Source: an uncultured Bacteroides sp. (GTDB taxonomy: Bacteria > Bacteroidota > Bacteroidia > Bacteroidales > Bacteroidaceae). Taken from it: 50,669 nucleotides of DNA. Below are positions 34,057 to 41,953 of this stretch, in pieces. Both the position numbers and the translations under genes were made by a program. The stretch is taken from positions 1-50,669 of the forward strand of contig CAUEFX010000026.1 of the NCBI GenBank assembly GCA_958477465.1, written 5' to 3'. Below the pieces are notes generated by a model. It was not told the origin of the DNA. It made no database searches and saw nothing but the letters and a program-made list of their open reading frames with translations. The first letter of the stretch is position 1; every line of letters begins with the position of its first letter.

Positions 34057-34064
34057 TATCTTTG
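34057..34064 (+). promoter_or_regulatory. -7 element for the methyltransferase gene
   Basis: TATCTTTG, 27 bases before the ATG at 34091. It shows that the reading frame open upstream of that ATG is not translated. Confidence 0.55.
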
Positions 34065-34090
34065 TCCATTCAACAACCAATAATAACCTG

Positions 34091-34816
34091 ATGGAAACAA
34101 CCTTGCTAACGGCCGATAAGGACCCGATGGGTGCCGCCATAGCCGATTATTTCAATCATCACAAAGCCGACCGCTTACGTGTTTTTTCTTCACAGTTTGA
34201 CGAAGACGAAATACCTGTCAGACAACTTTTCCGTAGTATAAAAACGATGCCGATGCTCGAGCGTACGGCCCTACAGTTGGCTACAGGAAAGATTTTGGAT
34301 GTAGGAGCCGGAAGCGGTTGCCATGCACTGGCACTTCAGGAAATGAATAAAGAGGTATGTGCCATCGATATTTCTCCACTGTCGGTAGAAGTCATGAAGC
34401 AGCGCGGAGTCAATGATGCCCGCTTGGTCAATCTGTTTGATGAACAATTTACCGAACAGTTCGACACCATTTTAATGTTGATGAACGGTTCCGGCATCAT
34501 CGGCAGACTGGAAAACATACCTGTTTTCTTTAAAAAGATGAAACAGCTGCTCCGCCCGGGAGGATGTATCCTGATGGACTCGAGCGACCTGCGTTATCTA
34601 TTCGAAGACGAAGACGGGAGTTTCGAAATAGATCTTGCCGGAGATTATTACGGAGAAATAGATTTTCAAATGCAATATAAAGAGATTAAAGGTACGCCGT
34701 TCGACTGGCTGTATGTAGATTTTCAAACGCTCAGCCTTTATGCTGCCGAATGCGGATTTAAAGCAGAAATCATAAAGGAAGGGAAACATTATGATTATCT
34801 GGCGAAACTTTATTAG
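34091..34816 (+). CDS. Class I SAM-dependent methyltransferase
   Basis: 241 residues from the start at 34091; the frame is open further upstream but overlaps the opposite gene and precedes the promoter. Motif I is ILDVGAGSGCHALALQ (about residue 62), motif II VCAIDISPLSVEVMK, motif IV FDTILMLMNGSGIIG (about 133) and then LLRPGGCILMDSSDLR. Substrate unknown. The C-terminal third is a mixed domain that may hold the acceptor. Monocistronic and convergent with the permease gene. Confidence 0.88.
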   Translation: METTLLTADKDPMGAAIADYFNHHKADRLRVFSSQFDEDEIPVRQLFRSIKTMPMLERTALQLATGKILDVGAGSGCHALALQEMNKEVCAIDISPLSVEVMKQRGVNDARLVNLFDEQFTEQFDTILMLMNGSGIIGRLENIPVFFKKMKQLLRPGGCILMDSSDLRYLFEDEDGSFEIDLAGDYYGEIDFQMQYKEIKGTPFDWLYVDFQTLSLYAAECGFKAEIIKEGKHYDYLAKLY

Positions 34817-34826
34817 GAGAGAATAA

Positions 34827-34921
34827 GGGTATGTCAAAATGCACAAAACTTAGAAATCACCCCTACCGCAGAATCTTGTAGCAAAGGCAACTCCTTTGAA
34901 AAGGACATTTTGACATACCCT
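34827..34921. repeat. Nested palindromic element, type GTGTCA (copy 2), probable terminator
   Basis: Perfect 16-bp arms AGGGTATGTCAAAATG (34827-34842) and CATTTTGACATACCCT (34906-34921). Between them the left half (CACCCCTACCGCA, TTGTAGCA) matches the inner part of the element at 31256-31353. It lies between the convergent methyltransferase and permease genes. Confidence 0.78.
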
Positions 34922-34925
34922 CCTT

Positions 34926-36785
34926 TTAAAAAGGAAACAGCAACGGCAATGCAAATACCATCACGACTCCCATTATCACCTGCAACGGCAATCCTACTTT
35001 TATATAATCCATAAATGTATATTGTCCGGCCGGCATTACCAGTGCATTGGGTGGAGTAGAGAAAGGTGAAGCAAAACACATGCTGGCAGCCACCGTAACG
35101 GCAAACAAGAACGGGACCGGACTGACTCCTATCTGCAACGCACTCTGCAATGCAATAGGTGCCATCAAAACGGCAGTTACCGTATTACTGATAAACATGG
35201 TCATCAATGAAGTGGTAAAATAAATACCCGCCAGCAAAACAATCGGACCATAGTTTCCCAATCCGGCAACAAGTCCATTGGATATATATTCCGAAGCTCC
35301 CGTCTTCTCCAAAGCAAGAGACATCGGGAGCATACCGGCAAACAGGACGATCGTTTCCCAGTTAATCGTTTTATAAGCAGCCTCCACATTGCGGAAACAA
35401 CCGGTAATCACCATCAATACGCCGGCTATCATCACAGCCGTGACGGGAGCAACCGGAATAAAATCGAATACCATCATGGCTACCATCAGCACCATGATAG
35501 CAGCAGCCACCGGTGCTTTGTAGTCCAGCGTCACTTTGGCTGCCTCATCCAAAGGCTGTCCCAACACCACCCAATCGACATCCTCTTTGCTAAGCCGCGC
35601 TATGTTCTGCCAGGTTCCCTGTACCAGCAACACATCGCCACTATGCATTTTCTCATCACCCAGATTCTGCAAAATATACTCGCTTTTGCGCCGGATACCC
35701 AATACATTCACATTAAACTTCCCACGCAAGTCTGCATCCTTCACCGTACGATTGGCTAAATTGGACGAAGGCATCAATACGATTTCCGCTATACCGATAT
35801 CATAAAAATCCAATGAGTTATTGGCTTTTGTCGCCTCTTCGGTTGCATGTCCGTCCAGCATTTTCAACAGATAATCTTCTGCAAAACGCTCTACATTCTC
35901 CACCTCTCCGGTCACATAAAGAACATCCTGTTCCTGCATCACCGTATTGGGTTCGGCCAGTTTTTGTGTAATCGTTTTCAGAAAACGGTTTTGAGAGACA
36001 TCGCCACGGCGTACTTCCAATATATTCAACCCGTATTTGCGCCGCACATCAAGGTCGATGATTGTTTTACCGACCAACAATGAGGAGGTATCGGCACGAA
36101 GACGAAACAGATTGCTGGATAAGCCATACTCTTTCACCAACTGGTTCAGAGATTTCCCGGAAGCATCCACCTCCTGCTTTTTCCCCTTTTGGGAAAGGAA
36201 CCATTTAGTGAGGGGCATCAATACGAGTGTGCCCACAGCCACACAGATAAGACCCACGGGCAAGAAAGAGAAAAAAGACAAAGGTTCAAATCCCGCACTG
36301 GTCAGCGCATTCTGAATGACAAGATTCGGGGGTGTACCGATCAGAGTCATCATACCTCCCATGCTGCTTGCAAACGCCAAAGGCATAAGCAACCGGCCGG
36401 GATTCATTCCGGCACTGACCGCCAGACTGACCACGATAGGAAGCATCAATGCCACCGTACCGGTATTACTGACAAAAGCACCGATAGCGGAAGTCACAAG
36501 CATCACCAACAAAAAAAGCCGCGACTCACTCTTGCCTGCGAGCTTCAATATTTTACTGCTTATCATCTTCGCCAATCCTGTCTGGAAGATGGCCCCGCCA
36601 ACGACAAACAGCCCGACCATCATAATCACCACCGAATTGGAAAAACCGGAAAGCGCCTCTTCCGGTGTTAATATCTGAAAAATAAGAAGAGAAATCAAGG
36701 CGCAGAGAGCCACTAAGTCGGAGCGTACCTTGCCACTCATGAAGAAAGCGGCAGACAGTACCAAAATAATAAGAGTTATAACCAT
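34926..36785 (-). CDS. SLC13/DASS-like permease with two RCK_C domains
   Basis: The start at 36785 (MVITLIILVLSAAFFMSG) gives 619 residues. Membrane segments 1-6 span about 1-190, including SNTGTVALMLPIVVSLA and GTPPNLVIQNA, the first hairpin-motif of the DASS/ArsB family. Two TrkA-C-type (RCK_C) soluble domains follow at about 210-300 and 310-395. Segments 7-11 span 400-619 and contain FISNTVTAVLMAPIA and STPPNALVMPAGQ, the second repeat motif. It probably exchanges an anion such as sulfate or a dicarboxylate with Na+. Downstream of, and possibly co-transcribed with, the TlpA-like gene. Confidence 0.88.
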   Translation of the reverse strand: MVITLIILVLSAAFFMSGKVRSDLVALCALISLLIFQILTPEEALSGFSNSVVIMMVGLFVVGGAIFQTGLAKMISSKILKLAGKSESRLFLLVMLVTSAIGAFVSNTGTVALMLPIVVSLAVSAGMNPGRLLMPLAFASSMGGMMTLIGTPPNLVIQNALTSAGFEPLSFFSFLPVGLICVAVGTLVLMPLTKWFLSQKGKKQEVDASGKSLNQLVKEYGLSSNLFRLRADTSSLLVGKTIIDLDVRRKYGLNILEVRRGDVSQNRFLKTITQKLAEPNTVMQEQDVLYVTGEVENVERFAEDYLLKMLDGHATEEATKANNSLDFYDIGIAEIVLMPSSNLANRTVKDADLRGKFNVNVLGIRRKSEYILQNLGDEKMHSGDVLLVQGTWQNIARLSKEDVDWVVLGQPLDEAAKVTLDYKAPVAAAIMVLMVAMMVFDFIPVAPVTAVMIAGVLMVITGCFRNVEAAYKTINWETIVLFAGMLPMSLALEKTGASEYISNGLVAGLGNYGPIVLLAGIYFTTSLMTMFISNTVTAVLMAPIALQSALQIGVSPVPFLFAVTVAASMCFASPFSTPPNALVMPAGQYTFMDYIKVGLPLQVIMGVVMVFALPLLFPF

Positions 36786-36886
36786 AAAATAAGAGGGAAT
36801 TGATAATAACAGATATTGAAAATTCTCACATAAACAGAACAAAAAGCAAAAAGTCGGTATTATCTTACCGACCTCTTACATACAAA

Positions 36887-37495
36887 TCACTTTTTCAGCA
36901 TTCCGTCGATTTGCCGAACCAATGAAGCAAATTCTTCTTCATTGTACAGACGGGTCAGCTTTACGATTTTTCCTTCACGGTCTATCAGCACATTACGTGT
37001 TATCCCGGAACTACGCAAGGCATATTTGGCGAAGATGTCGGCGCCGGGATCCAACCCCAAAGGATAAGTGACTCCGGTAGATTCAGCAAAAGCGAGCACT
37101 TTATCCAAAGGTTCGTCACGGTCGATACCGACCAATACGAAATCAGGATTGTTCTTATGTTTCAGCCAGATGTCTTTTTCGATAAAAGGCATCTCTTTAC
37201 GGCAGACTCCACACCAACTGGCAGTGAACTGCAGCATTACCACCTTTCCGCGAAGTTCCGGAAGGCTTACTGTTTTTCCATCTGTCAATGTCACGGTAAA
37301 GTCGGGCGCCATATCCCCCACCTTTACAATATATCCCGTACTGTCAGCCGGCAAGACTGCTTCATTCTCCATAACCGCTGCCACACTATCAGTTGCAGCA
37401 GCCTCCCCTTTATTTGTTTTTCCTTGTCCGGCACAAGCGATATTGGCCGCCGTCAATAATGTCAGACAACAAATTCTAAAAAAAATCTTCCTCAT
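36887..37495 (-). CDS. TlpA-like thiol-disulfide oxidoreductase lipoprotein
   Basis: The start at 37495 gives 202 residues and a lipoprotein leader with lipobox NIAC before AGQGK; an upstream ATG at 37579 would add a poor leader. The thioredoxin domain starts about residue 75 (VGDMAPDFTVTLTDGKTV) and holds the active site TASWCGVCRKEMP (CxxC, about residue 106). A TlpA/ResA insert and the cis-Pro region (SGITRNVLIDREGKIV) follow. It is expected to reduce periplasmic disulfides, anchored on a membrane. About 100 bases separate it from the permease gene. Confidence 0.9.
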   Translation of the reverse strand: MRKIFFRICCLTLLTAANIACAGQGKTNKGEAAATDSVAAVMENEAVLPADSTGYIVKVGDMAPDFTVTLTDGKTVSLPELRGKVVMLQFTASWCGVCRKEMPFIEKDIWLKHKNNPDFVLVGIDRDEPLDKVLAFAESTGVTYPLGLDPGADIFAKYALRSSGITRNVLIDREGKIVKLTRLYNEEEFASLVRQIDGMLKK

Positions 37496-37587
37496 TGCTT
37501 TTCTATATAATATATTGATTTGCAAAAGTAAACAAATCATGCGACTTATCAAAGCTGCCTGCTCAAAGTATTTTTTCAAATTCCACT

Positions 37588-37618
37588 TTTGGGAAATTCA
37601 AAAGAATTGCTACCTTTG
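37588..37618 (+). promoter_or_regulatory. Promoter of tRNA-Thr
   Basis: TTTG (37588-37591), a 19-base spacer and TACCTTTG (37611-37618) give a full Bacteroides promoter, 19 bases before the first tRNA base. Confidence 0.78.
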
Positions 37619-37636
37619 CACCCGAAAATTCAAAAC

Positions 37637-37710
37637 GCCTCTTTAGCTCAGTTGGCCAGAGCACGTGATTTGTAATCTCGGGGTCGTTGGTTCGAATCCG
37701 ACAAGAGGCT
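37637..37710 (+). tRNA. tRNA-Thr (anticodon TGT)
   Basis: A 74-base cloverleaf. The acceptor GCCTCTT pairs with AAGAGGC plus discriminator T. D stem GCTC/GAGC, anticodon loop TTTGTAA giving TGT, variable loop, and T arm with GTTCGAATC. No CCA is encoded. The anticodon stem has a T-T mismatch in its middle pair, which may be normal in this genus. It marks the left edge of the AT-rich island; no integrase gene lies beside it and I found no second copy of its 3' end within the window. Confidence 0.95.
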
Positions 37711-37791
37711 CTTCAATGATCTGCAAATATCACCACAGAGTACACAGAGGAACACAGAGTAATATTTTGCCGGAATTCTTTTTGTTCAGAG

Positions 37792-37844
37792 TTGCTAAAT
37801 TATACGCATAACGTAATGTTAAATCCCCCAAGTATAAAAACTGA
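37792..37844 (+). repeat. 52-bp dispersed repeat, copy 2 (inverted relative to 74-125)
   Basis: Reverse complement of 74-125 with one extra C. It begins after a short stretch of CACAGAG repeats that follows the tRNA and ends three bases before the stop codon of the first island gene. It therefore lies at the exact left boundary of the AT-rich island. Confidence 0.85.
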
Positions 37845-37846
37845 GC

Positions 37847-38272
37847 CTATATTTTACCAATAAACAAAATCAGAAAACTTATTATTCTTAAGTAATAACC
37901 TGCTGTCAACGTAAAATTATGTAGATTTCCCCATTCGTCAATCTCTGTCTTCGGGCAAAAAACTAAAAGAACACTCAATGCAAGAGTGATACAATTCCAT
38001 AATATAAAATGTTTTCTATTCTTCTTTATCAGACACCTTATAGCGACAATGTATGTTATGTTTGAAAACCATGCCAAAGAATAGATTTTCAGGAATATTT
38101 CAGGAAACACGAAACTTATCCAACCTAAAAATAAGCAAAACAAACCATCACCATAACAAAGATCTGTCGCTTCATCATAATAGTATGGCCAAAACATACA
38201 TGCATAAAGATAGCACAAAAGACTAAGTGTTATGATAAATTTCCTCCCGATGAGAATATTATAGATTTTCAT
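37847..38272 (-). CDS. Small integral membrane protein of unknown function
   Basis: 141 residues from the start at 38272 (MKIYNILIGRKFIITLSLLC). About four membrane segments (residues 10-28, 45-64, 68-88 and 118-138), with a Tyr- and Trp-rich loop, MFWPYYYDEATDLCYG, between the first two. Codon use and composition are AT-rich, like the rest of the island. It is the only island gene on the minus strand with a decent frame. I recognise no family. Confidence 0.65.
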   Translation of the reverse strand: MKIYNILIGRKFIITLSLLCYLYACMFWPYYYDEATDLCYGDGLFCLFLGWISFVFPEIFLKIYSLAWFSNITYIVAIRCLIKKNRKHFILWNCITLALSVLLVFCPKTEIDEWGNLHNFTLTAGYYLRIISFLILFIGKI

Positions 38273-38365
38273 ACACAAATCAATTATTCTTGTAAGTGTT
38301 GCTGCATTTCGAACTGATGATATTCCGTGGTCGATTTCTTAGAAAGAAACGTAAAGTCAATGATT

Positions 38366-38540
38366 TTATTGCCATGGTTGTATTCGGACCAATTTCTTTC
38401 CTCGTTGCACAGTACTCACACCTTTGCCGCTCAACTTCTTCACATCACTTATAGTATATCCTTGCGGAGTAGACTTATGACTTCTTTATATCCGGTTTTC
38501 ATTAGAACATTCTCGTAGAACTCATTGCAGACAGAGAAAT
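38366..38540 (-). pseudogene. Frameshifted remnant of an unknown gene
   Basis: Minus strand: one frame gives NEFYENVLMKTGYKEVISLL and stops; the other, from about 38480 on, reads on as TPQGYTISDVKKLSGKGVS to a stop at 38366. The two parts abut and are both protein-like, so a single frameshift may have broken one reading frame. The parent family is not recognised. Confidence 0.4.
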
Positions 38541-38909
38541 AATGGGACAGTCATTATACCGTGCCAAAGATGGATACAATTACGGAAAGAAAGTCCAATG
38601 CGCAGACTTCATCCGAAGAATAGAAGTGTGTTTTACAATATGTCAATATGTTATTTCAAATTATGCAGAATCCTCTTATTAAAGCAAGGGATAGGACTGA
38701 TAGCAAAAAGCCTCTACATTTTCAGATTGAATATTTCAAAAAGCTATCAATACGAACGATTGACTACTGCTAAGATTATTATTATCTCCTTTTGCCTACA
38801 AATTATCTCGAAAAACACATACACATCATGCTTTATTCTATTTCAAAACAGTTTGAGTTCTGTTAGCTGTTAGCGTAAAAAGTAAATTTTTGGAGGAAAA
38901 ATTGTTTTT

Positions 38910-38997
38910 CTCGTAGAGACTCTTATAGTTTCTCGTAGAGGAACGAGTCGTTCCTCTACGAGAAACTGAAGCTTTCCACCGGAGAAAAGTACATTAA
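38910..38997. repeat. Tandem array, four 22-bp units (array 2)
   Basis: Units start at 38910, 38932, 38954 and 38976. Heads are CTCGTAGAG, CTCGTAGAG, CTCTACGAG and the diverged CCACCGGAG. Unit 2 (with tail GAACGAGTCGTTC) is a near copy of unit 2 of array 1, with the palindrome centre in the other orientation. The fourth unit is weak. Confidence 0.8.
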
Positions 38998-39299
38998 TCT
39001 GTCGGGTAAAACTGCATATTCATCCTCTTTTTCATAGAAATATGCAGAAATAAGTACATATTATTCATCTTTTTATGCACTTTTTTCTCTATTTGCTGCT
39101 TTTGAGTCAAAGTGCATGTTAGCAGAATTTGCAATATGAAGAATTTGTGTCAGACTATTTGTATTTTTGGTAACTTTTGTCTACCCCGTGCCGAATTAAA
39201 AACAATATGTTCAACAATTCATTTGTTATTAAAATAACATCCTATGTAAGATGGTAATACATATTCAATGTCTTACGATGGATTACCACGATAAAATGT

Positions 39300-39307
39300 T
39301 ATTTTTG
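39300..39307 (+). promoter_or_regulatory. -7 element directly before the lipoprotein gene
   Basis: TATTTTTG ends four bases before the ATG at 39312, so transcription would begin at or next to the start codon and give a leaderless message. A diverged copy of the surrounding 36 bases is found at 40859-40894. Confidence 0.55.
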
Positions 39308-39311
39308 TAGC

Positions 39312-39860
39312 ATGAAAATAAGATTAAAACATCATTTATTTGTGCTTTTAACGATAATGGTAATATCGTTTACGTTCTTATCTTGCTCTAACCACCCAGT
39401 CTGTGTAGATTCCCGATTGGATGGCTATTGGAATATGGTTCTTGACAGTCTTGTTATAAATAGGAGTACAAAAAATGAGTTTAGTAGCATAAACTTCAAT
39501 TTTTCTGCCAAAAATATTGAACTTCCTTTAGTCCAAACTCCACATGTAGATCTTAAAAGTAAAACATTGTTGGATGCAGACATAGACGAAGATTCTCTTA
39601 AAAAAGATTGGGATAATTATCAAAAGGTAATAAAAGAATCTAATGGAACATGGGAATTGTATAGTTTAAAGGATTCTATAAAAATCCAAGCTCCGTCACA
39701 CCCTTTTAACGGACAATATAAAATAACCTTCTACAAGGTAAAGTCCTTTGGAAAAGAGCGTTATCTCATGCGAATGTCAAATGATTCGACTTATATTGTC
39801 TGCGAGAAATTCTTCTCTGGATTTGTAGATTTTGATATGCTTAAAGAATGGGATAAATGA
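39312..39860 (+). CDS. Lipoprotein of unknown function
   Basis: 182 residues. Leader MKIRLKHHLFVLLTIMVISF, lipobox FLSC before SNHPVC, then a short Cys-containing segment. The mature part looks like a single beta-rich, lipocalin-like domain (LDGYWNMVLDSLVIN, NGTWELYSLKDSIKIQ, GQYKITFYKVKSFG). No family recognised. It overlaps the following 42-codon open frame by ATGA. As the first gene of the plus-strand island series it could be an outer-membrane-anchored protective or immunity protein, an inference from position only. Confidence 0.72.
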   Translation: MKIRLKHHLFVLLTIMVISFTFLSCSNHPVCVDSRLDGYWNMVLDSLVINRSTKNEFSSINFNFSAKNIELPLVQTPHVDLKSKTLLDADIDEDSLKKDWDNYQKVIKESNGTWELYSLKDSIKIQAPSHPFNGQYKITFYKVKSFGKERYLMRMSNDSTYIVCEKFFSGFVDFDMLKEWDK

Positions 39861-39985
39861 AAAGAAGTGAATTTAGAAAAATGAGTGATAACATAAGACG
39901 AAATGAACTTAAAGCCAAAGGGTACTGTTGTCTATTTCATGATTTTGCTTCTGATATGGACAGTTATGATTTCATATTAAAATGA
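39857..39985 (+). CDS. Small ORF translationally coupled to the lipoprotein gene
   Basis: 42 residues, MKRSEFRKMSDNIRRNELKA then a Cys-Cys pair and an acidic end. Its ATG overlaps the previous stop (ATGA). It is too short for routine annotation. The basic N-terminus and acidic C-terminus could make a small partner or could be a remnant of a longer gene. No homology can be claimed. Confidence 0.4.
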   Translation: MKRSEFRKMSDNIRRNELKAKGYCCLFHDFASDMDSYDFILK

Positions 39986-40003
39986 TGTGAAGATTAAAGA
40001 TTT

Positions 40004-40615
40004 ATGAAAGAACAAAAGATAAAAGAAGGCGATTGGTTTTGTGCCATTGAGGGCTTAGCCATAGCAGATAAGATCTATGATTTCTATTTTGAGGAATTTG
40101 ACAAGATTCCCCAAAATAAGAAAGTGGGAGATTATAAGATGTCGGTTATTCTATATCGCCTATTCTGTGATTTTGACGGAAATCCTATAAAACGAAATCG
40201 GTTTAAAATATACAACACTGAATATGTCAGCCCCATAACTCCTAAGTATGATAGGATTTTGAAGAAAAGCATCAAGGAAAATCCCAAAGAATATGCTTCT
40301 TTTGTTAAGTTTTTAAAGACTCCCAAAGAAGTGAAAGGACATGTGGCCATAAATTATGCTTTGACAGAGAATAATAAAGAAGAGGCTATCCAAAATCTAA
40401 ATGCAATTCGGGGAAAGTTACATTCCAAGTTTACTTTTATAGACTTAGTAAAAGTCGCCAAAGACAGCAAATGCGTAATCAACATGAACGAGTTATTAGA
40501 CAATACTTACGATACTCTATTATACATCCGTATATTTCTTGTTTATCAATTTGGGGCCAGCATTGGAAAGAGAATTCTATTCAATGATATAGATTTTGAA
40601 ATTAAAGGAAAATAA
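40004..40615 (+). CDS. Cytosolic protein of unknown function
   Basis: 203 residues, no leader, no membrane segment. It begins MKEQKIKEGDWFCAIEGLAI, has a mixed alpha/beta central part (MSVILYRLFCDFDGNPIKRN) and a helical C-terminus (NMNELLDNTYDTLLYIRIFL). I recognise no domain. Its start is preceded by 17 bases that are nearly the same as the 17 bases before the gene at 45758, including the first nine coding bases. That suggests a shared origin of leaders within the island. Confidence 0.65.
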   Translation: MKEQKIKEGDWFCAIEGLAIADKIYDFYFEEFDKIPQNKKVGDYKMSVILYRLFCDFDGNPIKRNRFKIYNTEYVSPITPKYDRILKKSIKENPKEYASFVKFLKTPKEVKGHVAINYALTENNKEEAIQNLNAIRGKLHSKFTFIDLVKVAKDSKCVINMNELLDNTYDTLLYIRIFLVYQFGASIGKRILFNDIDFEIKGK

Positions 40616-40620
40616 TATAA

Positions 40621-40738
40621 ATGAGAATAAACAAATGGATTCCAATAGTTTTGGTAACAAATATAGCGATGCTATGCTTAGCCATAAACGCTTCGTGACA
40701 TACCGGCACCGAAATGAGATAGTCAAATCCGAACAACC
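40621..40738 (+). pseudogene. Truncated, frameshifted copy of the membrane-protein gene at 41954
   Basis: 40621-40738 aligns with 41954-42072 with about five substitutions and one deleted base. The deletion, after the codons for AINAS, creates an immediate TGA, leaving 25 codons. Similarity ends sharply at 40738, so the 3' two thirds of the gene is missing. It keeps the hydrophobic N-terminal helix only. Confidence 0.85.
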
Positions 40739-41119
40739 TATAACTGCCGGTGCTGACTTCCGAACATGAATGATTCATTTCCTGCAATCTTGCTGATTAT
40801 GTTTATATTTTGTCTAAATTATAGTTGAATGCTACAAATATTCCACCGTTTCACAAGATTATCACAATAAAACGTTATTTTTATAGCCATAAAAACGATA
40901 AAAAGATGAAGCTAAATTGTATAAGAACAGTTTCAGAGGACAAAGGGATAAGCCAGACATGACCATATCGGTAGTTCCACATAGTGGTGGCGATTATAAG
41001 GGTTGGTTTGTACAACTGGAAGAAGCGTTCTATAACCATCTTCCAAAAGTATTATGTGCAACTAATGGCTATACCGTTCATTGAGGAATTAGAGAAAAGG
41101 TTGAAAGAGAGTATTGAAC
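40739..41119. other. Remnant-rich gap
   Basis: About 380 bases. 40859-40894 resembles the promoter and start region of the lipoprotein gene at 39283-39318, but no lipoprotein frame follows. A 41-codon open frame at 40959-41084 (MTISVVPHSGGDYKGWFVQL at its start) has protein-like sequence but no recognised family and may be a fragment of a lost gene. Confidence 0.5.
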
Positions 41120-41485
41120 ATGAAAAAAGTAAATAAGAAAAAAAAGACAAATAAAAAGAAAGTTCCAAAGAATATAATAGGAATAATCTACTTCAGCATT
41201 TGCATTGTTTTTTTTACTTATACAGTTATCGGTATTCCTATACTATTAAACATACTAAAGAAGCATGGGACCCAAACAGAAGCAGTCATAACATCTACCA
41301 CTATGGGGGGACCTCGCTATACTACACCCTGTTACGTGTATGAGTTTTACGTCGGTGATAAAACTTACGAGGGAAATTCCCTTGTGGAGGAACGTGACGC
41401 AAGCAAAATAGGAACAAAAGTTCAAATACTATACCTTGATTGGTTACCTTCTTTCAACAGACCTGTATATTATTGGGATGATTAA
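41120..41485 (+). CDS. Small membrane protein, DUF3592-like
   Basis: 121 residues from the ATG at 41120. A Lys-rich N-terminus is followed by one membrane helix (about 22-44, IIGIIYFSICIVFFTYTVIG) and a beta-rich soluble part with AVITSTTMGG, YEFYVGDKTYEGNS and a final KVQILYLDWLPSFNRPVYY. That layout resembles DUF3592 small membrane proteins. The next gene starts just before or after its stop. Together with the next two genes it forms a tandem set of one- or two-helix membrane proteins. Confidence 0.7.
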   Translation: MKKVNKKKKTNKKKVPKNIIGIIYFSICIVFFTYTVIGIPILLNILKKHGTQTEAVITSTTMGGPRYTTPCYVYEFYVGDKTYEGNSLVEERDASKIGTKVQILYLDWLPSFNRPVYYWDD

Positions 41486-41495
41486 AAGCAACAGA

Positions 41496-41942
41496 ATGAT
41501 TATGGGCAGAAAAACAGCCATAGCTTTGATAAACATTGCCGTTGGGCTTTTGACAGCATATTCATTTTTGGTATCTGATAGAGAAACAAAAATCTCAGCG
41601 ACACAAAGCAGCATCGCTTGTGAGATAATAAAATTGCATTTAGAGCATAGCTCAAGACAGCATCCTATAGCGGATATCGTTTATCAGAACAAGGAATATT
41701 CCACAAGCATCAGAATTAGCGATAATTTGCAAATTGGATTTAATGATAGTACGTTCTTTTATGACGACTTGCTTGATAGGGTCTTTTGCCGTAATTCGGG
41801 GATAGAAAGAGGAAAGTATTTAGTTCTCATCATATTTTTCTTGTCTTTTCTGCTTTGGTTAGAGCCAAATACCGATACCAACAAAAAGAGAAACAAACAT
41901 TCACTTTCTGCAAATTGCAAATCCGCAAAGACTAATGATTAA
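41496..41942 (+). CDS. Small membrane protein, paralogue of the next gene
   Basis: 148 residues from the ATG at 41496; ATGs at 41478 (overlapping the previous stop) and 41502 are alternatives. N-terminal helix about 9-27, a soluble beta-rich domain (SIACEIIKLHLEH, DIVYQNKEYSTSIRI), then DSTFFYDDLLDRVFCRNSG and a second helix (LVLIIFFLSFLLWLEP). The same order and wording (TFFYD..D.VF, LLW.EP) appear in the gene at 41954, so they are tandem paralogues. Function unknown; immunity to a membrane-active toxin is a possibility. Confidence 0.7.
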   Translation: MIMGRKTAIALINIAVGLLTAYSFLVSDRETKISATQSSIACEIIKLHLEHSSRQHPIADIVYQNKEYSTSIRISDNLQIGFNDSTFFYDDLLDRVFCRNSGIERGKYLVLIIFFLSFLLWLEPNTDTNKKRNKHSLSANCKSAKTND

Positions 41943-41953
41943 AGAACAATAGA

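Larger units (their letters stand above)
38273..39311. other. Decayed region with gene remnants and a 22-bp repeat array
   Basis: About 1 kb without an intact gene. It contains a frameshifted minus-strand remnant (38366-38540), short open frames on the plus strand (for example from 38541, MGQSLYRAKDGYNYGKKV) that look like fragments, and the tandem array at 38910-38997. AT-rich leader follows up to the lipoprotein promoter. Confidence 0.6.

Noticed and set aside
33815..34090. A 92-codon N-terminal extension of the methyltransferase.
   Set aside because: It precedes the promoter element at 34057, overlaps the small basic protein gene and is unlike any methyltransferase N-terminus.
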